In this document: in pieces, positions 43,964-52,553 of the stretch
How the letters are laid out: each line of letters starts with the position of its first letter
Numbering within the stretch: the stretch's first letter is position 1
DNA from: Bradyrhizobium sp. STM 3843
Lineage (GTDB): Bacteria; Pseudomonadota; Alphaproteobacteria; Rhizobiales; Xanthobacteraceae
Assembly (NCBI RefSeq): GCF_000239815.1
Contig: NZ_CAFK01000116.1
Location: 1-52,553, forward strand
Direction of reading: 5' to 3'
DNA: 52,553 bases
The notes under the pieces: model-generated
The model's input: only the letters and a program-made list of their open reading frames with translations
What the model was told of the DNA's origin: nothing
The model's database searches: none
Made by a program: the position numbers and the translations under genes

Positions 43964-45214
43964 TCAAGTCAATACGCCGACGATCGCGCCCATCAGGCAG
44001 GTGGTGAGCGTGCCCGAGACGATCGATTTCAAGCCGAGGGCATTGATCTCCTCGCGCCGCGAGGGCGCCATGGTGCCGAGCCCTGCGATCATGATGCCGA
44101 GGCTGCCGAAATTGGCGAAGCCGCACATCGCATAGAGCATGATCAATCTGGCACGTGGATCGAGCGCGGCAGCGTCGAGCTTGGATAATTCGACATAGGC
44201 GATCAGCTCGTTCAGCACGGTCTTGGTGCCCATCAGGCTGCCGGCGGTGACGGCTTGCGACCAGGGCAGCCCGATCAGCCAGCACACCGGCGCCATGACC
44301 AGGCCGAGCAGCCGCTGCAGCGAGATGTCGGCGCCCCCGATCGCAGGCAACAGCGACAGGATCGCGTTGGCGAGATGCACCAAAGCGACCAGCACGATCA
44401 GCATCGCGACGATGTTCATCAGGAGCTCGAGCCCTGCGCTCGTGCCCTTGACGATGGCGTCCATCGTGCTCGCAGCGTCCATTTCGGGATCGGTTAGCGC
44501 ACCGCCGGTGAGCTGTTTCGCGGTCTCCGGCACCATGATCAGGCTGACCAGGATCGCAGCCGGCGCGCCGAGCACGGAGGCAATGACGAAATGCGCGGCC
44601 GCATCGGGGATCAGCGGCGCCAGTAGGGTCGCGTAGAGCACCAGCACGGTGCCGGCGATGCCGGCCATACCGCCGGTCATCACCAGAAACAATTCGCTCC
44701 GCGTCATCTGCGCGAGATAGGGCCGGACGAACAATGGCGCTTCCACCATGCCGAGAAAGATGTTGGCTGCGGTCGACAGCCCTACGGCACCGCCGACGCC
44801 CAATGTGCGCTCCAGGAGCCACGCCATGCCGCGCACGATCGGCGGCAGGATGCGCCAGTAGAACAGCAGCGTGGTCAGCACGCTCATGACCAGCACGATC
44901 GGCAACGCCTGAAACGCGAGGATGAAATCGGCGCCGGGCGCCTTGAGGTCGAAGGGCAGGGCGGCGCCGCCGAGATAGCCGAACACGAAGGAGGTGCCGG
45001 CGCGCGAGGCCGCCGAGATCGCGCCGACCGCGTCGTTGATGGCGCCGAAGGCGCGCGCGACCACCGGAACCTTGATCAGGACCACCGCGGTGACCAGCGT
45101 GACCACAAGGCCGAGCACGGCCTGCTTCAGCGACACCGCGCGGCGGTCCTCGCTGAGCGCCCAGGCGATCAAGAGCAGCGCGACGACGCCGAACGCGGAT
45201 TGCAGCTGTAGCAT
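43964..45214 (-). CDS. concentrative nucleoside transporter (NupC/CNT family)
   Basis: A 416-residue inner-membrane importer of nucleosides driven by ions. Helices start with LQSAFGVVALLLIAWALSED. Family landmarks are LPIVLVMSVLTTLLFYWRIL, ANIFLGMVEAPLFVRPYLA, MTRSELFLVMTGGMAGIAGT, and the C-terminal GFANFGSLGIMIAGLGTMAP. The ATG at 45214 behind GGGGGACC is preferred to one 34 codons earlier, whose extension is not membrane-like. It is divergent from the MFS gene, and the 113-base gap between them must hold both promoters. Confidence 0.92.
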   Translation of the reverse strand: MLQLQSAFGVVALLLIAWALSEDRRAVSLKQAVLGLVVTLVTAVVLIKVPVVARAFGAINDAVGAISAASRAGTSFVFGYLGGAALPFDLKAPGADFILAFQALPIVLVMSVLTTLLFYWRILPPIVRGMAWLLERTLGVGGAVGLSTAANIFLGMVEAPLFVRPYLAQMTRSELFLVMTGGMAGIAGTVLVLYATLLAPLIPDAAAHFVIASVLGAPAAILVSLIMVPETAKQLTGGALTDPEMDAASTMDAIVKGTSAGLELLMNIVAMLIVLVALVHLANAILSLLPAIGGADISLQRLLGLVMAPVCWLIGLPWSQAVTAGSLMGTKTVLNELIAYVELSKLDAAALDPRARLIMLYAMCGFANFGSLGIMIAGLGTMAPSRREEINALGLKSIVSGTLTTCLMGAIVGVLT

Positions 45215-45327
45215 TGGTCCCCCGAGTTTGGTCACTATGAGCAGCCCAGATAGCAAAGCGCAATGCCATGCGCAGACCTCGGGGCTGAAGTTGACAAGGC
45301 CCCGGTGCTGGGTCACGCAAACGTGCC

Positions 45328-46554
45328 ATGTCCTCCACCATCCCGATCGGCGCGGGCACGCTGCTCAAGCAAAGCTCGTTCCTGTTCTTCCTGCTCTCGC
45401 GCAGCCTGTCGCGCTTCTCCAGCCAGATCGCAGGCGTCGCGATCGGCTGGCAGATCTATGACCTCACGGGACGCGCCTTCGATCTCGGCATGGTCGGGCT
45501 GATTCAGTTCCTGCCGACCGCGCTTCTGGTGTTCGTGGCCGGCAGCGCCGCCGACCGCTACCCGCGCAAGCGTGTCGTGCAGCTCTGCCAGCTCGCGGAA
45601 GCGCTGACTGCGCTCTATTTGTGCTGGGGCGCCTATGCGGGCGTGCTCACGGAGCTGCAGCTGTTCGCGGCGACCTTCGTGCTTGGCATCACCGGCGCCT
45701 TCGAGAGCCCAGCCACCGCCGCCCTGCTGCCGTTGATCGCACCCAGCGGCAGCCTGCAGCGGGCCAGTGCGCTGTCCAGCGGGGCGGCCCAGCTCGCGAC
45801 CATCATCGGTCCCGCGCTGGGCGGCTTCGCCTATGCGGTCGCACCCGGTCTCGCTTACGGCATCATGGTCGTGTTCTGGCTGCTCGGAATGCTCTTCACC
45901 GGCGTCATCGAGGTGCCCGACGACGTGCCTGCGCCGAAGGAGGATGCGACCAATGCCGACCTGTTCGCCGGCGTCCGCTTCATCTGGCAGAACCCGGCGA
46001 TCCTCGGCACGATCTCGCTCGACCTGTTCGCGGTGCTGTTCGGCGGCGTCACCGCGCTGCTGCCGATCTATGCCCGCGACATTCTCGAGACCGGTCCGCT
46101 CGGGCTCGGCATCCTGCGCGCGGCACCCGCGGTCGGCGCGCTCGCGATGACCGCGGTGCTGGCGCAGCACACGATCAGCCGCCATGTGGGCTTGCGCATG
46201 TTCCAGGCGGTGATCGTGTTCGGGGCCGCCACCATGGTGTTCGCGGTCTCGCATTGGATGTGGGTATCGGTCGCCGCGCTCGCGATCCTCGGCGCAGCGG
46301 ATACGATCAGCGTCGTGATCCGCTTCTCGCTGGTGCAGCTGGCCACCCCGAACGAGATGCGCGGCCGGGTCGGCGCGGTGAACTTCCTGTTCATCAACGC
46401 CTCCAACCAGCTCGGCCAGTTCGAGAGCGGTGTCACCGCGGCGCTGTTCGGCACCATGCCCGCCGCCGTGCTCGGCGGCGTCGGCACCATTGCGATTGCG
46501 CTGTTGTGGATGAAGCTGTTTCCGGCGCTGCGGGCCGTCGAACGTCTCGAATAG
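45328..46554 (+). CDS. MFS transporter (enterobactin-exporter-like)
   Basis: A 408-residue protein with twelve predicted helices. SRSLSRFSSQIAGVAIGWQI, then DRYPRKRVVQLCQL as the loop 2-3 motif, and GAFESPATAALLPLIAP are typical of the EntS/DHA3-type MFS exporters. The substrate cannot be read from the sequence. No siderophore or regulator gene is adjacent. It converges with the GT87 gene, with one base between the stops. Confidence 0.88.
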   Translation: MSSTIPIGAGTLLKQSSFLFFLLSRSLSRFSSQIAGVAIGWQIYDLTGRAFDLGMVGLIQFLPTALLVFVAGSAADRYPRKRVVQLCQLAEALTALYLCWGAYAGVLTELQLFAATFVLGITGAFESPATAALLPLIAPSGSLQRASALSSGAAQLATIIGPALGGFAYAVAPGLAYGIMVVFWLLGMLFTGVIEVPDDVPAPKEDATNADLFAGVRFIWQNPAILGTISLDLFAVLFGGVTALLPIYARDILETGPLGLGILRAAPAVGALAMTAVLAQHTISRHVGLRMFQAVIVFGAATMVFAVSHWMWVSVAALAILGAADTISVVIRFSLVQLATPNEMRGRVGAVNFLFINASNQLGQFESGVTAALFGTMPAAVLGGVGTIAIALLWMKLFPALRAVERLE

Positions 46555-46555
46555 T

Positions 46556-47839
46556 TCAGCCGGTCACGGAAATCGAGGCAGGCGCCGGCAGGACGGTTTT
46601 TGCCGGCACAAACAGCCGTCGCAACAGATAGAGCGCGAAGGCCGCCGGGATCAGGCCCGGCCCGGGCAACTGCAGATTGCCGAATAGCAGTTGCAGCGCG
46701 GGCAGCCAGAAGACGAGCTGAGCCAGCCGCCGGCCGACCGTATCGAGCTTTCCGTCAGCTAGCAGAGCTATCGCAGCAGCGGTCAGCGGCAGCACGTCAT
46801 AGGTGCCCATATAGGGCGAGGCGCAGATCGTGCAGGCCAGCAGCAGAGCCCTGAGCAGCGCCGGATCGCCGTGCTTGCGATAGCGGAAGGCGGCATACAC
46901 GGCGGCAACCGCGGCCACTGCCGCAACGGCCTGGATCGCATCCGCCACCTGATCGCCGAGCAGGCCGTGGAAGCTCATGAACAGCGTCGCATGATACGGC
47001 ATGGCGATGCCGCTGGGATCGCGCAACACCTCGCGCATGACGGGCAGCGCTTTGGTGACATAGTCGACCCAGCCCTGCACCCCGCCGATGGCGACGCTCG
47101 CGGCGAACAGCGCCGCCGCCGCAACCGCCGCGGAGGCCATGACGCGCCAGCGGTGAGAGGCGACCAGCAGTACCGGCAGCAGAATGCCGAGCTGCGGCTT
47201 GATCGTGAGCAGCCCGATCAAGAGCCCGGCGAACGCCGGCCGGCGGTCCAAGAAGGCAAAGCTCGCAAACAGTGCGGCCGTGGTCAGGAACGAGCTTTGA
47301 CCGGACAGAATGCACATCAGCGCCGCCGGCGAGATGGCGACGACGAGCAGCGCGCGCCGGTCCGCGAAGCTGCTGCGGCAACCCAGATAGAAGGCGAGCA
47401 GACCGAGGGCGAACCAGAGGAGCAGGGCCGGGACGTAGTTCAAGAGTCCGAACGGCGCCATCACCACCAGCGCGTTCGGCGGATTGGGCACGTTCTGCCC
47501 GGGGTAACCAGCGCCGAGCAGCGCGGTGAGCGCATCATTGTAGATCGACAGATCGTAGAAGCGCGACGGATCGGGCGTGAATGCGGCGCGGCCATACATC
47601 CAGAAATTCAGGAAATCGCGACCGACGACCAGCGTCGAGCCGTCGCGCGGGAACGGCCAGCTCCACTGCGTGGACCAGAGAAAGGTGAGGAACGTGAAGA
47701 TGAAAAAGCCGCCGCCGAGCATGGCCAGGCCGCGCAGCATCTCGCGATCGGCCTCATTTGCGGCCGCTGGGGTCATAAGCTCGAGCAGCCGCTTGAGGCG
47801 ACTGAGAGGAGCCTGGCCGAGGATGGCGGAGGGCTGCAT
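46556..47839 (-). CDS. GT87 family (DUF2029) membrane glycosyltransferase
   Basis: A 427-residue protein with about ten helices. VVGRDFLNFWMYGRAAF and YNDALTALLGAGYPGQNVPN followed by PPNALVVMAP are the DUF2029/GT87 motifs, with the Asp of RDF as a catalytic candidate. GT87 enzymes use polyprenyl-phosphate mannose in actinobacteria. In alphaproteobacteria the role is unknown. The polyprenyl-phosphate sugar synthase at 11789 could supply such a donor, although it is far away. The ATG at 47839 is preferred over a GTG two codons earlier. Confidence 0.85.
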   Translation of the reverse strand: MQPSAILGQAPLSRLKRLLELMTPAAANEADREMLRGLAMLGGGFFIFTFLTFLWSTQWSWPFPRDGSTLVVGRDFLNFWMYGRAAFTPDPSRFYDLSIYNDALTALLGAGYPGQNVPNPPNALVVMAPFGLLNYVPALLLWFALGLLAFYLGCRSSFADRRALLVVAISPAALMCILSGQSSFLTTAALFASFAFLDRRPAFAGLLIGLLTIKPQLGILLPVLLVASHRWRVMASAAVAAAALFAASVAIGGVQGWVDYVTKALPVMREVLRDPSGIAMPYHATLFMSFHGLLGDQVADAIQAVAAVAAVAAVYAAFRYRKHGDPALLRALLLACTICASPYMGTYDVLPLTAAAIALLADGKLDTVGRRLAQLVFWLPALQLLFGNLQLPGPGLIPAAFALYLLRRLFVPAKTVLPAPASISVTG

Positions 47840-48024
47840 GGGCACAGCTCGGATCGCGGGACAGCGCCGCGCACGAGGTCGCGAGCCTCAGCATCCTAAA
47901 AGTTGCCGATTAAGATACCATTGAAGCAACGTGCAAAATGTTCCGCGCGGTGCTCTGATCCCGGATCGCGCGCAGGCCGCGGCCGGGTCGCGCCCGCGCA
48001 GGACAGGTCGGGATCGTTGCAAAT

Positions 48025-48060
48025 GCAGCCCGGATGTCGCGTCGCGCATCCGGGCTACGG
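48025..48060. repeat. AGCCCGGATG palindrome
   Basis: AGCCCGGATG (48027-48036) pairs with CATCCGGGCT (48047-48056) around a TCGCGTCGCG centre. It is a perfect 10-bp stem of a type scattered in rhizobial genomes. It lies just past the SDR stop codon and could end its transcript. Confidence 0.65.
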
Positions 48061-48067
48061 ATGTCCG

Positions 48068-48823
48068 TCAGCCGCGTCCGACGAACGGCATCTTGCTGGC
48101 CATCACCGTGATGAACAGGACGTTGGCATCGAGCGGGAGCGAGGCCATGTAGGCCACGGCGTCGCCGACCGCCTTCGAATCCATGCGCGGCTCCGGCATC
48201 ATCCGGCCGTCGGGCTGCAGCACGCCGGCGACCATCCGGTCCGTCATCGGCGTCTCGGCATTGCCGATGTCGATCTGGCCGACCGCGATGTCATAGGCGC
48301 GACCGTCGAGATTGGAGGCCCTGGTAAGGCCGGTGATGGCGTGCTTGGTCGAGGTGTAGGCGGCCGAGAACGGCCGCGGCGCATGCGCCGAGATCGAGCC
48401 GTTGTTGATGATGCGGCCGCCGCGCGGGTTCTGGTCCTTCATGATGCGGAAGGCGTGCTGGGTGCAGAGGAAGGGCGCGGTGAGGTTGGTCGAGACCACC
48501 GCCTGCCATTGGGCGAGCGGCAGATCCTCGAACGGCACCGGCGGCGCGCCCATGCCGGCATTGTTGAACAACAGATCGAGCCGGCCGTAGGTCTCCGTCA
48601 CCTTGGCGAACAGCGCCGCGATCGAGCCGGGATCGGTCATATCGGCGGTGACCGGGAGACTCATCCCGGGCTCGCCGAGCTTGGCGGTTTCCTCCAGCAT
48701 CTCCTTGCGGCGGCCGACGAGCACCACCGTGAAGCCGGTCTTCATCAATGCCAGCGACGCAGCGCGGCCAACGCCCGTACCTGCGCCGGTCACCACGGCG
48801 ATCTTGCGTCCAGCCTCGGTCAT
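48068..48823 (-). CDS. SDR family oxidoreductase
   Basis: A 251-residue short-chain dehydrogenase. The cofactor loop is [25 protein letters not shown] follows at about residue 90, and the catalytic set includes NNGSISA (Ser), then YTSTKHA (Tyr, Lys). The Arg-rich VGRRKEM after the second strand favours NADPH. The substrate is not evident. It is downstream of the Anbu gene on the same strand but separated by 98 bases. Confidence 0.92.
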   Translation of the reverse strand: MTEAGRKIAVVTGAGTGVGRAASLALMKTGFTVVLVGRRKEMLEETAKLGEPGMSLPVTADMTDPGSIAALFAKVTETYGRLDLLFNNAGMGAPPVPFEDLPLAQWQAVVSTNLTAPFLCTQHAFRIMKDQNPRGGRIINNGSISAHAPRPFSAAYTSTKHAITGLTRASNLDGRAYDIAVGQIDIGNAETPMTDRMVAGVLQPDGRMMPEPRMDSKAVGDAVAYMASLPLDANVLFITVMASKMPFVGRG

Positions 48824-48921
48824 GTTTCCTCACCTTTCATTTTTCTTGGTGTCGATCTTCTTGGTGTCGATCGAGCCTGATCTCTTTCGGAAAACCGCTT
48901 CGCAGGTTTCCGGATCATGCT

Positions 48922-49680
48922 CTACTGCTTCGGTTCGCTTTGGGTCTTGTAGGGCGGTCGGGGAATGTTGTTGTGCGCCGCCCGCAGCGCCGCCGACCAG
49001 CGCGAGCGCAGGTCGTGGAAATAAGGCTCGCCAGCCTCGATGCGATGATTGAGATCGGCCTCGCAGACGTCGGAGCGGACCACCAGCACGTCGAGCGGCA
49101 GGCCGACGCCGAGATTGGAGCGCATCGTCGAATCCATCGAGATCAGCCCCGTCTTCAGCGCCTCATAGAGCTCGACGTCGTAATGCATGGCGCGGTCGAG
49201 CACCGGCTTGCCGTATTTGTGCTCGCCGATCTGCAAATAAGGCGTATCGGTGGTGCACTCGATGAAATTGCCGGCCGTGTAGACCATGAACAGCCGCATC
49301 CGCGAGCCCTTGATCTGGCCGCCGAACAGGAAGGAAACGTCGAAGGAGATATCTTCGGCCTTCAGCGCCGGACCTTCGGTGGCATGGACCATGCGGATGG
49401 CCTTGCCGATCCGCTGCGCCGCCTGAAACATGGTTGGCGCATTCATCAGGGTCTCGACCTCGCCCGTGTCAGGATCCTCGATCCCCTCGGTCAGCGTCGA
49501 CAGCACCGACTGGCTGATGGCGAGATTGCCGGCGCTGGCGATCGCCAGGATCCGCTCGCCCGGATTGGAGAAGATGTGCAGCTTGCGGAAGGTCGAGACG
49601 TTGTCGAGGCCGGCATTGGTCCTGGTGTCCGCGATCATCACGAGGCCGTCGCGCACCAATATTCCGCAGCAGTAGGTCAT
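48922..49680 (-). CDS. Anbu-type bacterial proteasome homologue
   Basis: A 252-residue Ntn-hydrolase. It begins MTYCCGILVRDGLVMIADTR. Removal of Met exposes Thr, the expected nucleophile, and the Asp of ADTRTN and Lys of FRKLHIF complete the proteasome-like site. GERILAIASAGNLAISQSVL is characteristic of Anbu. The ATG at 49680 is chosen because only this start exposes Thr. Anbu assembles in helical rings and its substrate is not known. The transglutaminase-like and alpha-E genes upstream are the standard Anbu partners (described by Iyer and colleagues for ATP-grasp/alpha-E systems). Confidence 0.93.
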   Translation of the reverse strand: MTYCCGILVRDGLVMIADTRTNAGLDNVSTFRKLHIFSNPGERILAIASAGNLAISQSVLSTLTEGIEDPDTGEVETLMNAPTMFQAAQRIGKAIRMVHATEGPALKAEDISFDVSFLFGGQIKGSRMRLFMVYTAGNFIECTTDTPYLQIGEHKYGKPVLDRAMHYDVELYEALKTGLISMDSTMRSNLGVGLPLDVLVVRSDVCEADLNHRIEAGEPYFHDLRSRWSAALRAAHNNIPRPPYKTQSEPKQ

Positions 49681-49793
49681 GCCCGATCCCCGCACTTGAG
49701 AGCCGGAATTACTAGCCAATTTCGGCTGACCGTCCAACCCCCGTATTCCCAGCGCGCACGAACGGGCATGCCGCGACCTTTACGATCCTCTGT

Positions 49794-50204
49794 TCAGCCT
49801 TGTTCCGGATCGACGAGGAATGCGTCGTCAACCGGCACACCCAACGCCGTGACGAGCCGGTTCGTCTCGGCAGCCATGCCGACAATGGCAATCATCTCGG
49901 CATATTCCGCGTTGCTCATGCCCTTCGCTCGTGCGGCCGCGGTATGAGAATGAATGCAGTAAGTGCAGCCATGGGCGATGGAAACGGCAACGTAGAGCAT
50001 TTCCTTGACCTTGGGATCGAGCGCACCGGGCGCCATCACCTCTTTGACGCTTTCCCAGGTCCGACGAAGGGTCCTCGGGTCGTGCGCAAGCGCACGCCAG
50101 AAGTTGTTGACGAAATCAGACTGCCGCGTCTTGCGAATGTCGTCGAAGACGGCACGCGCCTCCGGCGAGAGTTCATTATCCGAGAGCAGTTTTACAGTCG
50201 CCAT
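49794..50204 (-). CDS. carboxymuconolactone decarboxylase family (AhpD-like) protein
   Basis: A 136-residue helical protein. KVKEMLYVAVSIAHGCTYCI then HSHTAAARAKGM has the CxxC with a nearby His, the AhpD-like redox site. Such proteins reduce peroxides or act on small cyclic substrates. The ATG at 50204 is chosen over one nine codons upstream. It lies between the Anbu and transglutaminase genes, where it is not a usual member, so it may be an insertion or a new partner. Confidence 0.88.
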   Translation of the reverse strand: MATVKLLSDNELSPEARAVFDDIRKTRQSDFVNNFWRALAHDPRTLRRTWESVKEVMAPGALDPKVKEMLYVAVSIAHGCTYCIHSHTAAARAKGMSNAEYAEMIAIVGMAAETNRLVTALGVPVDDAFLVDPEQG

Positions 50205-50437
50205 GGTCCAGTCCCGCTGGTTTGCCGTCACGCGTGATTGGTATCATACATGACCCAGTCCTGCTGCGCCGTTCGCTGCGGATGGCTTGGTGGTCTGCGG
50301 GATCAACGATCGCGCGCTTGCGCGGAGGCAAGCCCGCAAGCGGAAGGAGGGAGCGCACCGTCGTTGCGGAAGCAGCACGTGCGATCATGCCGCCGTTCCA
50401 GGAGAAAGTGATCCGCGCAAAGGCTGTGCGCCGAAAA

Positions 50438-51289
50438 TTACGACTGCCGCTGCGATTGTGACTGCAACTGGCCGCTGCCGCGGCCGGCCTGTTCCACCGT
50501 GACCTTGACGGTCAGGGTCTCCGAGCCGCCGCCATAGCGGGTGCCGCGCACGGGTGCCGCGCCCAGATAATCCAGGCCGATGGCGACGCGCACATGCGCA
50601 TCGGTGGTGCAGATGCAGTTGGCGGCATCGAAGCCGACCCAGCCGAGATCGGGCACGAAGGCTTCGGCCCAGGCGTGGCCGGCCGCCTGGTGCGCTGCAC
50701 CATCGGACCGCAGGAAATGCCCTGAGACGAAGCGGGCCGGGACGCCGCCGGCACGGGCGCAGGCAATGAAGATATGGGCATAATCCTGGCAGACGCCGCG
50801 CTTGAGCACGAAGGCCTCTGCCGCCGAGGTGCCGGTGTTGGTCGGATCCTCGTCAAAGGTCATGTGCTCGTTGATCTGCGTCATCAGCGCATGCAGGAAA
50901 CCGAGCACGTCGTCCTCGGACTCGCTGCGCAATTCGCGGACGAAGCTCGCCATCGCCGGCGTGGCCGTGGTCAGCGCTGTCGGGCGCAGGAAGAAGCCCG
51001 CAGGAAAGCGCTCGTCGGCGCCTCTCAGCACGCCCCCGGTGTCGTGGGTCTCGACCAGCCCTTCGGCGGTGATGGTCAGGTCCTCGATCGCGCCATGCGT
51101 GATCACGTGCGTGACGTTGCCGAACGCGTCTTCATGCATCTGGAGGCGCGAATCGGTCGAGACGTCGATCTGCCACTCCGCGACATATTGGCCGTCATGG
51201 CTGCCCGGGGTCATCCGGATGATCTGGATGACACCGGTGGCCGCCGGCTCGTAGCGGTAGGTGGTTGTATGCGAGATACGCAGGCGCAT
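50438..51289 (-). CDS. transglutaminase-like cysteine protease (Anbu-associated)
   Basis: A 283-residue protein with the bacterial N-terminal beta domain (MRLRISHTTTYRYEPAATGV) and a transglutaminase-like core. The catalytic triad is Cys167 (RGVCQDYAH), His205 (AGHAWAEAFVP) and Asp221 (WVGFDAANC). It probably hydrolyses peptide or isopeptide bonds. In Anbu loci it is paired with alpha-E and an ATP-grasp ligase thought to make a peptide tag. The Gln/Ser-rich tail is unusual but may be disordered. Confidence 0.93.
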   Translation of the reverse strand: MRLRISHTTTYRYEPAATGVIQIIRMTPGSHDGQYVAEWQIDVSTDSRLQMHEDAFGNVTHVITHGAIEDLTITAEGLVETHDTGGVLRGADERFPAGFFLRPTALTTATPAMASFVRELRSESEDDVLGFLHALMTQINEHMTFDEDPTNTGTSAAEAFVLKRGVCQDYAHIFIACARAGGVPARFVSGHFLRSDGAAHQAAGHAWAEAFVPDLGWVGFDAANCICTTDAHVRVAIGLDYLGAAPVRGTRYGGGSETLTVKVTVEQAGRGSGQLQSQSQRQS

Positions 51290-51321
51290 AGTCGTGTCCG
51301 ATGGAATGCCGGTCTATCCAT

Positions 51322-51405
51322 CGTCATGCCTGGGCATCCACGAAGTTTCTCGCCGAGAGGGAAAAGCAAGACGTGGATGGCCGGGACTTCGCCCGGCCAT
51401 GACGG
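51322..51405. repeat. inverted GTCATGCC...GGCCATGAC repeat
   Basis: CGTCATGCCTGGGCATCCACG (51322-51342) faces a right part (51372-51405) starting CGTGGATGGCCGGGACTTCG and ending GCCCGGCCATGACGG. This places a large imperfect palindrome between the alpha-E and transglutaminase genes, splitting what is usually a tight operon. It is a variant of the other dispersed palindromes. Confidence 0.6.
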
Positions 51406-51432
51406 TGACCAAGAACCTTCACCTTAACTCGA

Positions 51433-52377
51433 TCAGATCAGATACTGCTTGGTGATGATCTCACCAAGCCGCGAATTGTCGGCGATGAACTCCTGGATGA
51501 ACTCATGGACGCCACGCTGGAAGATATCATCCATATTGGAATGTTCCAGCCGGTTACGGACGCCGCGGGCATGGCGCTGTGACGGACCCTGCCGGCCATA
51601 GGCGACGCCGATCTGGTCGAGATTGCGCACGAGATTGCCGTAGCAGCTTGCCAGCGAGCGCGGCAGCGAATCGTTGAGGATCAACAGATCGGCGATCAGC
51701 CAGGGTTTCAGGGTCTCGCGATACACCCAATGGTAGGCGGTGAGCGCCGACACCGAGCGCAGGATCGAGCTCCACTGATAGAAATCGAGCGGGCCGCCGA
51801 CATGCTCCTCCTCGGGCAGGAGGACGTGGTATTTCACGTCCAGGATGCGGGCGGTGTTGTCAGCACGCTCCAGATGCAGGCCGAGCCGCGAGAACCAGTA
51901 GGCGTCGTTGCGCAGCATGGTGCGGTAGGCCGAGCCGTCGAAGCGCAGCGAGGTTTCCTGCACGAAGCGCAGGAAACGCGCCAGCTCCTCGCGCGTCTTG
52001 GTGCCCTTGCTCCAGACCTCCTGCAGCTCGATCCAGGCTCCGTTGATGGTGTCCCACATCTCCGAGGTCAGGGCTGTCCGCACCGAGCGGGCGTTCAGCC
52101 TGGCGGCCTCGATGCAGTTCTTGATCGACGAGGAATTGGACGGATTGAACGAGAGATATTCGACGACGTTATGCTCGTTGGCCTCCTGATAGACCTCGAA
52201 GAAGCTGACATTGACGCCGGCCGTCATCAGCGCCGATTCCCACTCATTGGTCTTGCCGATATAGGCGGCGGGAAGCGCGGTGACGCGCAACGTGGCGTCG
52301 ATGGTGCGGGCGAGATATTCGGCCCGCTCGACATAGCGGGCCAGCCAATAGAGATTTTCGGCGGTGCGCGAGAGCAT
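51433..52377 (-). CDS. alpha-E domain-containing protein (Anbu-associated)
   Basis: A 314-residue all-helical protein. MLSRTAENLYWLARYVERAE followed by YLARTID is the diagnostic N-terminus. Family landmarks RLGLHLERADNTARILDVKY and YGNLVRNLDQIGVAYGRQGP follow. Alpha-E proteins occur with a circularly permuted ATP-grasp, transglutaminase and Anbu genes in a predicted peptide-synthesis and peptide-removal system. The ATP-grasp gene is expected just upstream, beyond the right edge. Biochemical function is unproven. Confidence 0.93.
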   Translation of the reverse strand: MLSRTAENLYWLARYVERAEYLARTIDATLRVTALPAAYIGKTNEWESALMTAGVNVSFFEVYQEANEHNVVEYLSFNPSNSSSIKNCIEAARLNARSVRTALTSEMWDTINGAWIELQEVWSKGTKTREELARFLRFVQETSLRFDGSAYRTMLRNDAYWFSRLGLHLERADNTARILDVKYHVLLPEEEHVGGPLDFYQWSSILRSVSALTAYHWVYRETLKPWLIADLLILNDSLPRSLASCYGNLVRNLDQIGVAYGRQGPSQRHARGVRNRLEHSNMDDIFQRGVHEFIQEFIADNSRLGEIITKQYLI

Positions 52378-52553
52378 GGGCGGTTCTATCGGCTGTTTGG
52401 CAATGGCATGTGGCGCTGGCTCGGGCCGGGAGCGGCTTTTCTGTGCGCCAAGGCGGAAGCGAAATCGCGGAGGGCTCTGACCCTCTCGCTTCTGGGGCTA
52501 CTTTGAACACACATGTTCGCGGCGTTCTCGGTGCACCCTCTCCCCTCTGCGCG
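52378..52553. other. upstream region of the alpha-E gene, cut by window end
   Basis: 176 bases with no reading frame resembling the expected ATP-grasp C-terminus, so that gene, if present, starts farther out. GTTCAAAGTAGCCCC on the minus strand resembles ordinary spacer. No promoter could be fixed. Confidence 0.4.

Noticed and set aside
46871..47899. 342-codon open frame on the plus strand
   Set aside because: It is antisense to the GT87 gene and its peptide is dominated by Gln, Glu, Arg and His without a domain.

Overview
The window is GC-rich alphaproteobacterial chromosome. Gene content suggests Bradyrhizobium or a close relative in the Nitrobacteraceae: usg and DUF2778 proteins, GT39/GT87 and OpgC-type enzymes, CIRCE-controlled groESL, and dispersed 40-base palindromes with GTCATTCCGGGGC and GCCCGGAATCCAT ends. 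The genus is inferred from these traits, not from a search. No tRNA, rRNA, CRISPR array, insertion sequence or integrase was seen.

Layout. 1-1.8 kb: end of xdhC and a fused molybdopterin-binding/nucleotidyltransferase gene for molybdenum hydroxylase maturation. 2-4.9 kb: a DUF4189 secreted protein, a zinc alcohol dehydrogenase with a clear terminator, and a GH4 glycosidase. 5-8.5 kb: a TetR-HlyD-ABC ATPase-ABC permease export operon behind a palindromic operator, then a membrane class III cyclase. 9.9-11.2 kb: DUF72/DUF488 pair. 11.3-15.3 kb: lipid-linked sugar transfer genes (GT2-GtrA, GT39) and an FkbM methyltransferase. 15.6-16.8 kb: DUF2778 protein. 16.8-17.8 kb: gene-free stretch with paired palindromes and a strongly structured, RNA-like element. 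17.8-18.9 kb: DUF433/PIN toxin-antitoxin pair. 19.2-28.9 kb: a BlaI/M56 sensor pair, then DUF1800-DUF1501-S9 peptidase, OpgC and DUF2059 genes. The two promoters of this block share a near-identical operator, so it looks like one regulon. 28.9-32.6 kb: a less GC-rich island with an Asp-box beta-propeller protein, an FkbM remnant and palindromes. 32.6-36.7 kb: an alternating array of RtcB RNA ligase, 2OG-Fe(II) oxygenase, RtcB, 2OG-Fe(II) oxygenase. The first rtcB is frameshifted, and three identical hairpins lie in the spacers. 36.8-40.4 kb: signal peptidase, higBA and groESL. 40.7-48.8 kb: usg, a basic-tailed cupin protein, an acyltransferase, a nucleoside transporter, an MFS transporter, a GT87 protein and an SDR. 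48.9-52.4 kb: an Anbu proteasome-homologue locus with transglutaminase and alpha-E genes, interrupted by a carboxymuconolactone decarboxylase-like gene.

The strongest candidates for little-described biology are the RtcB/2OG-oxygenase array, the BlaI-type regulon joining an M56 sensor to DUF1800/DUF1501/peptidase genes, and the structured element at 17.16-17.35 kb.
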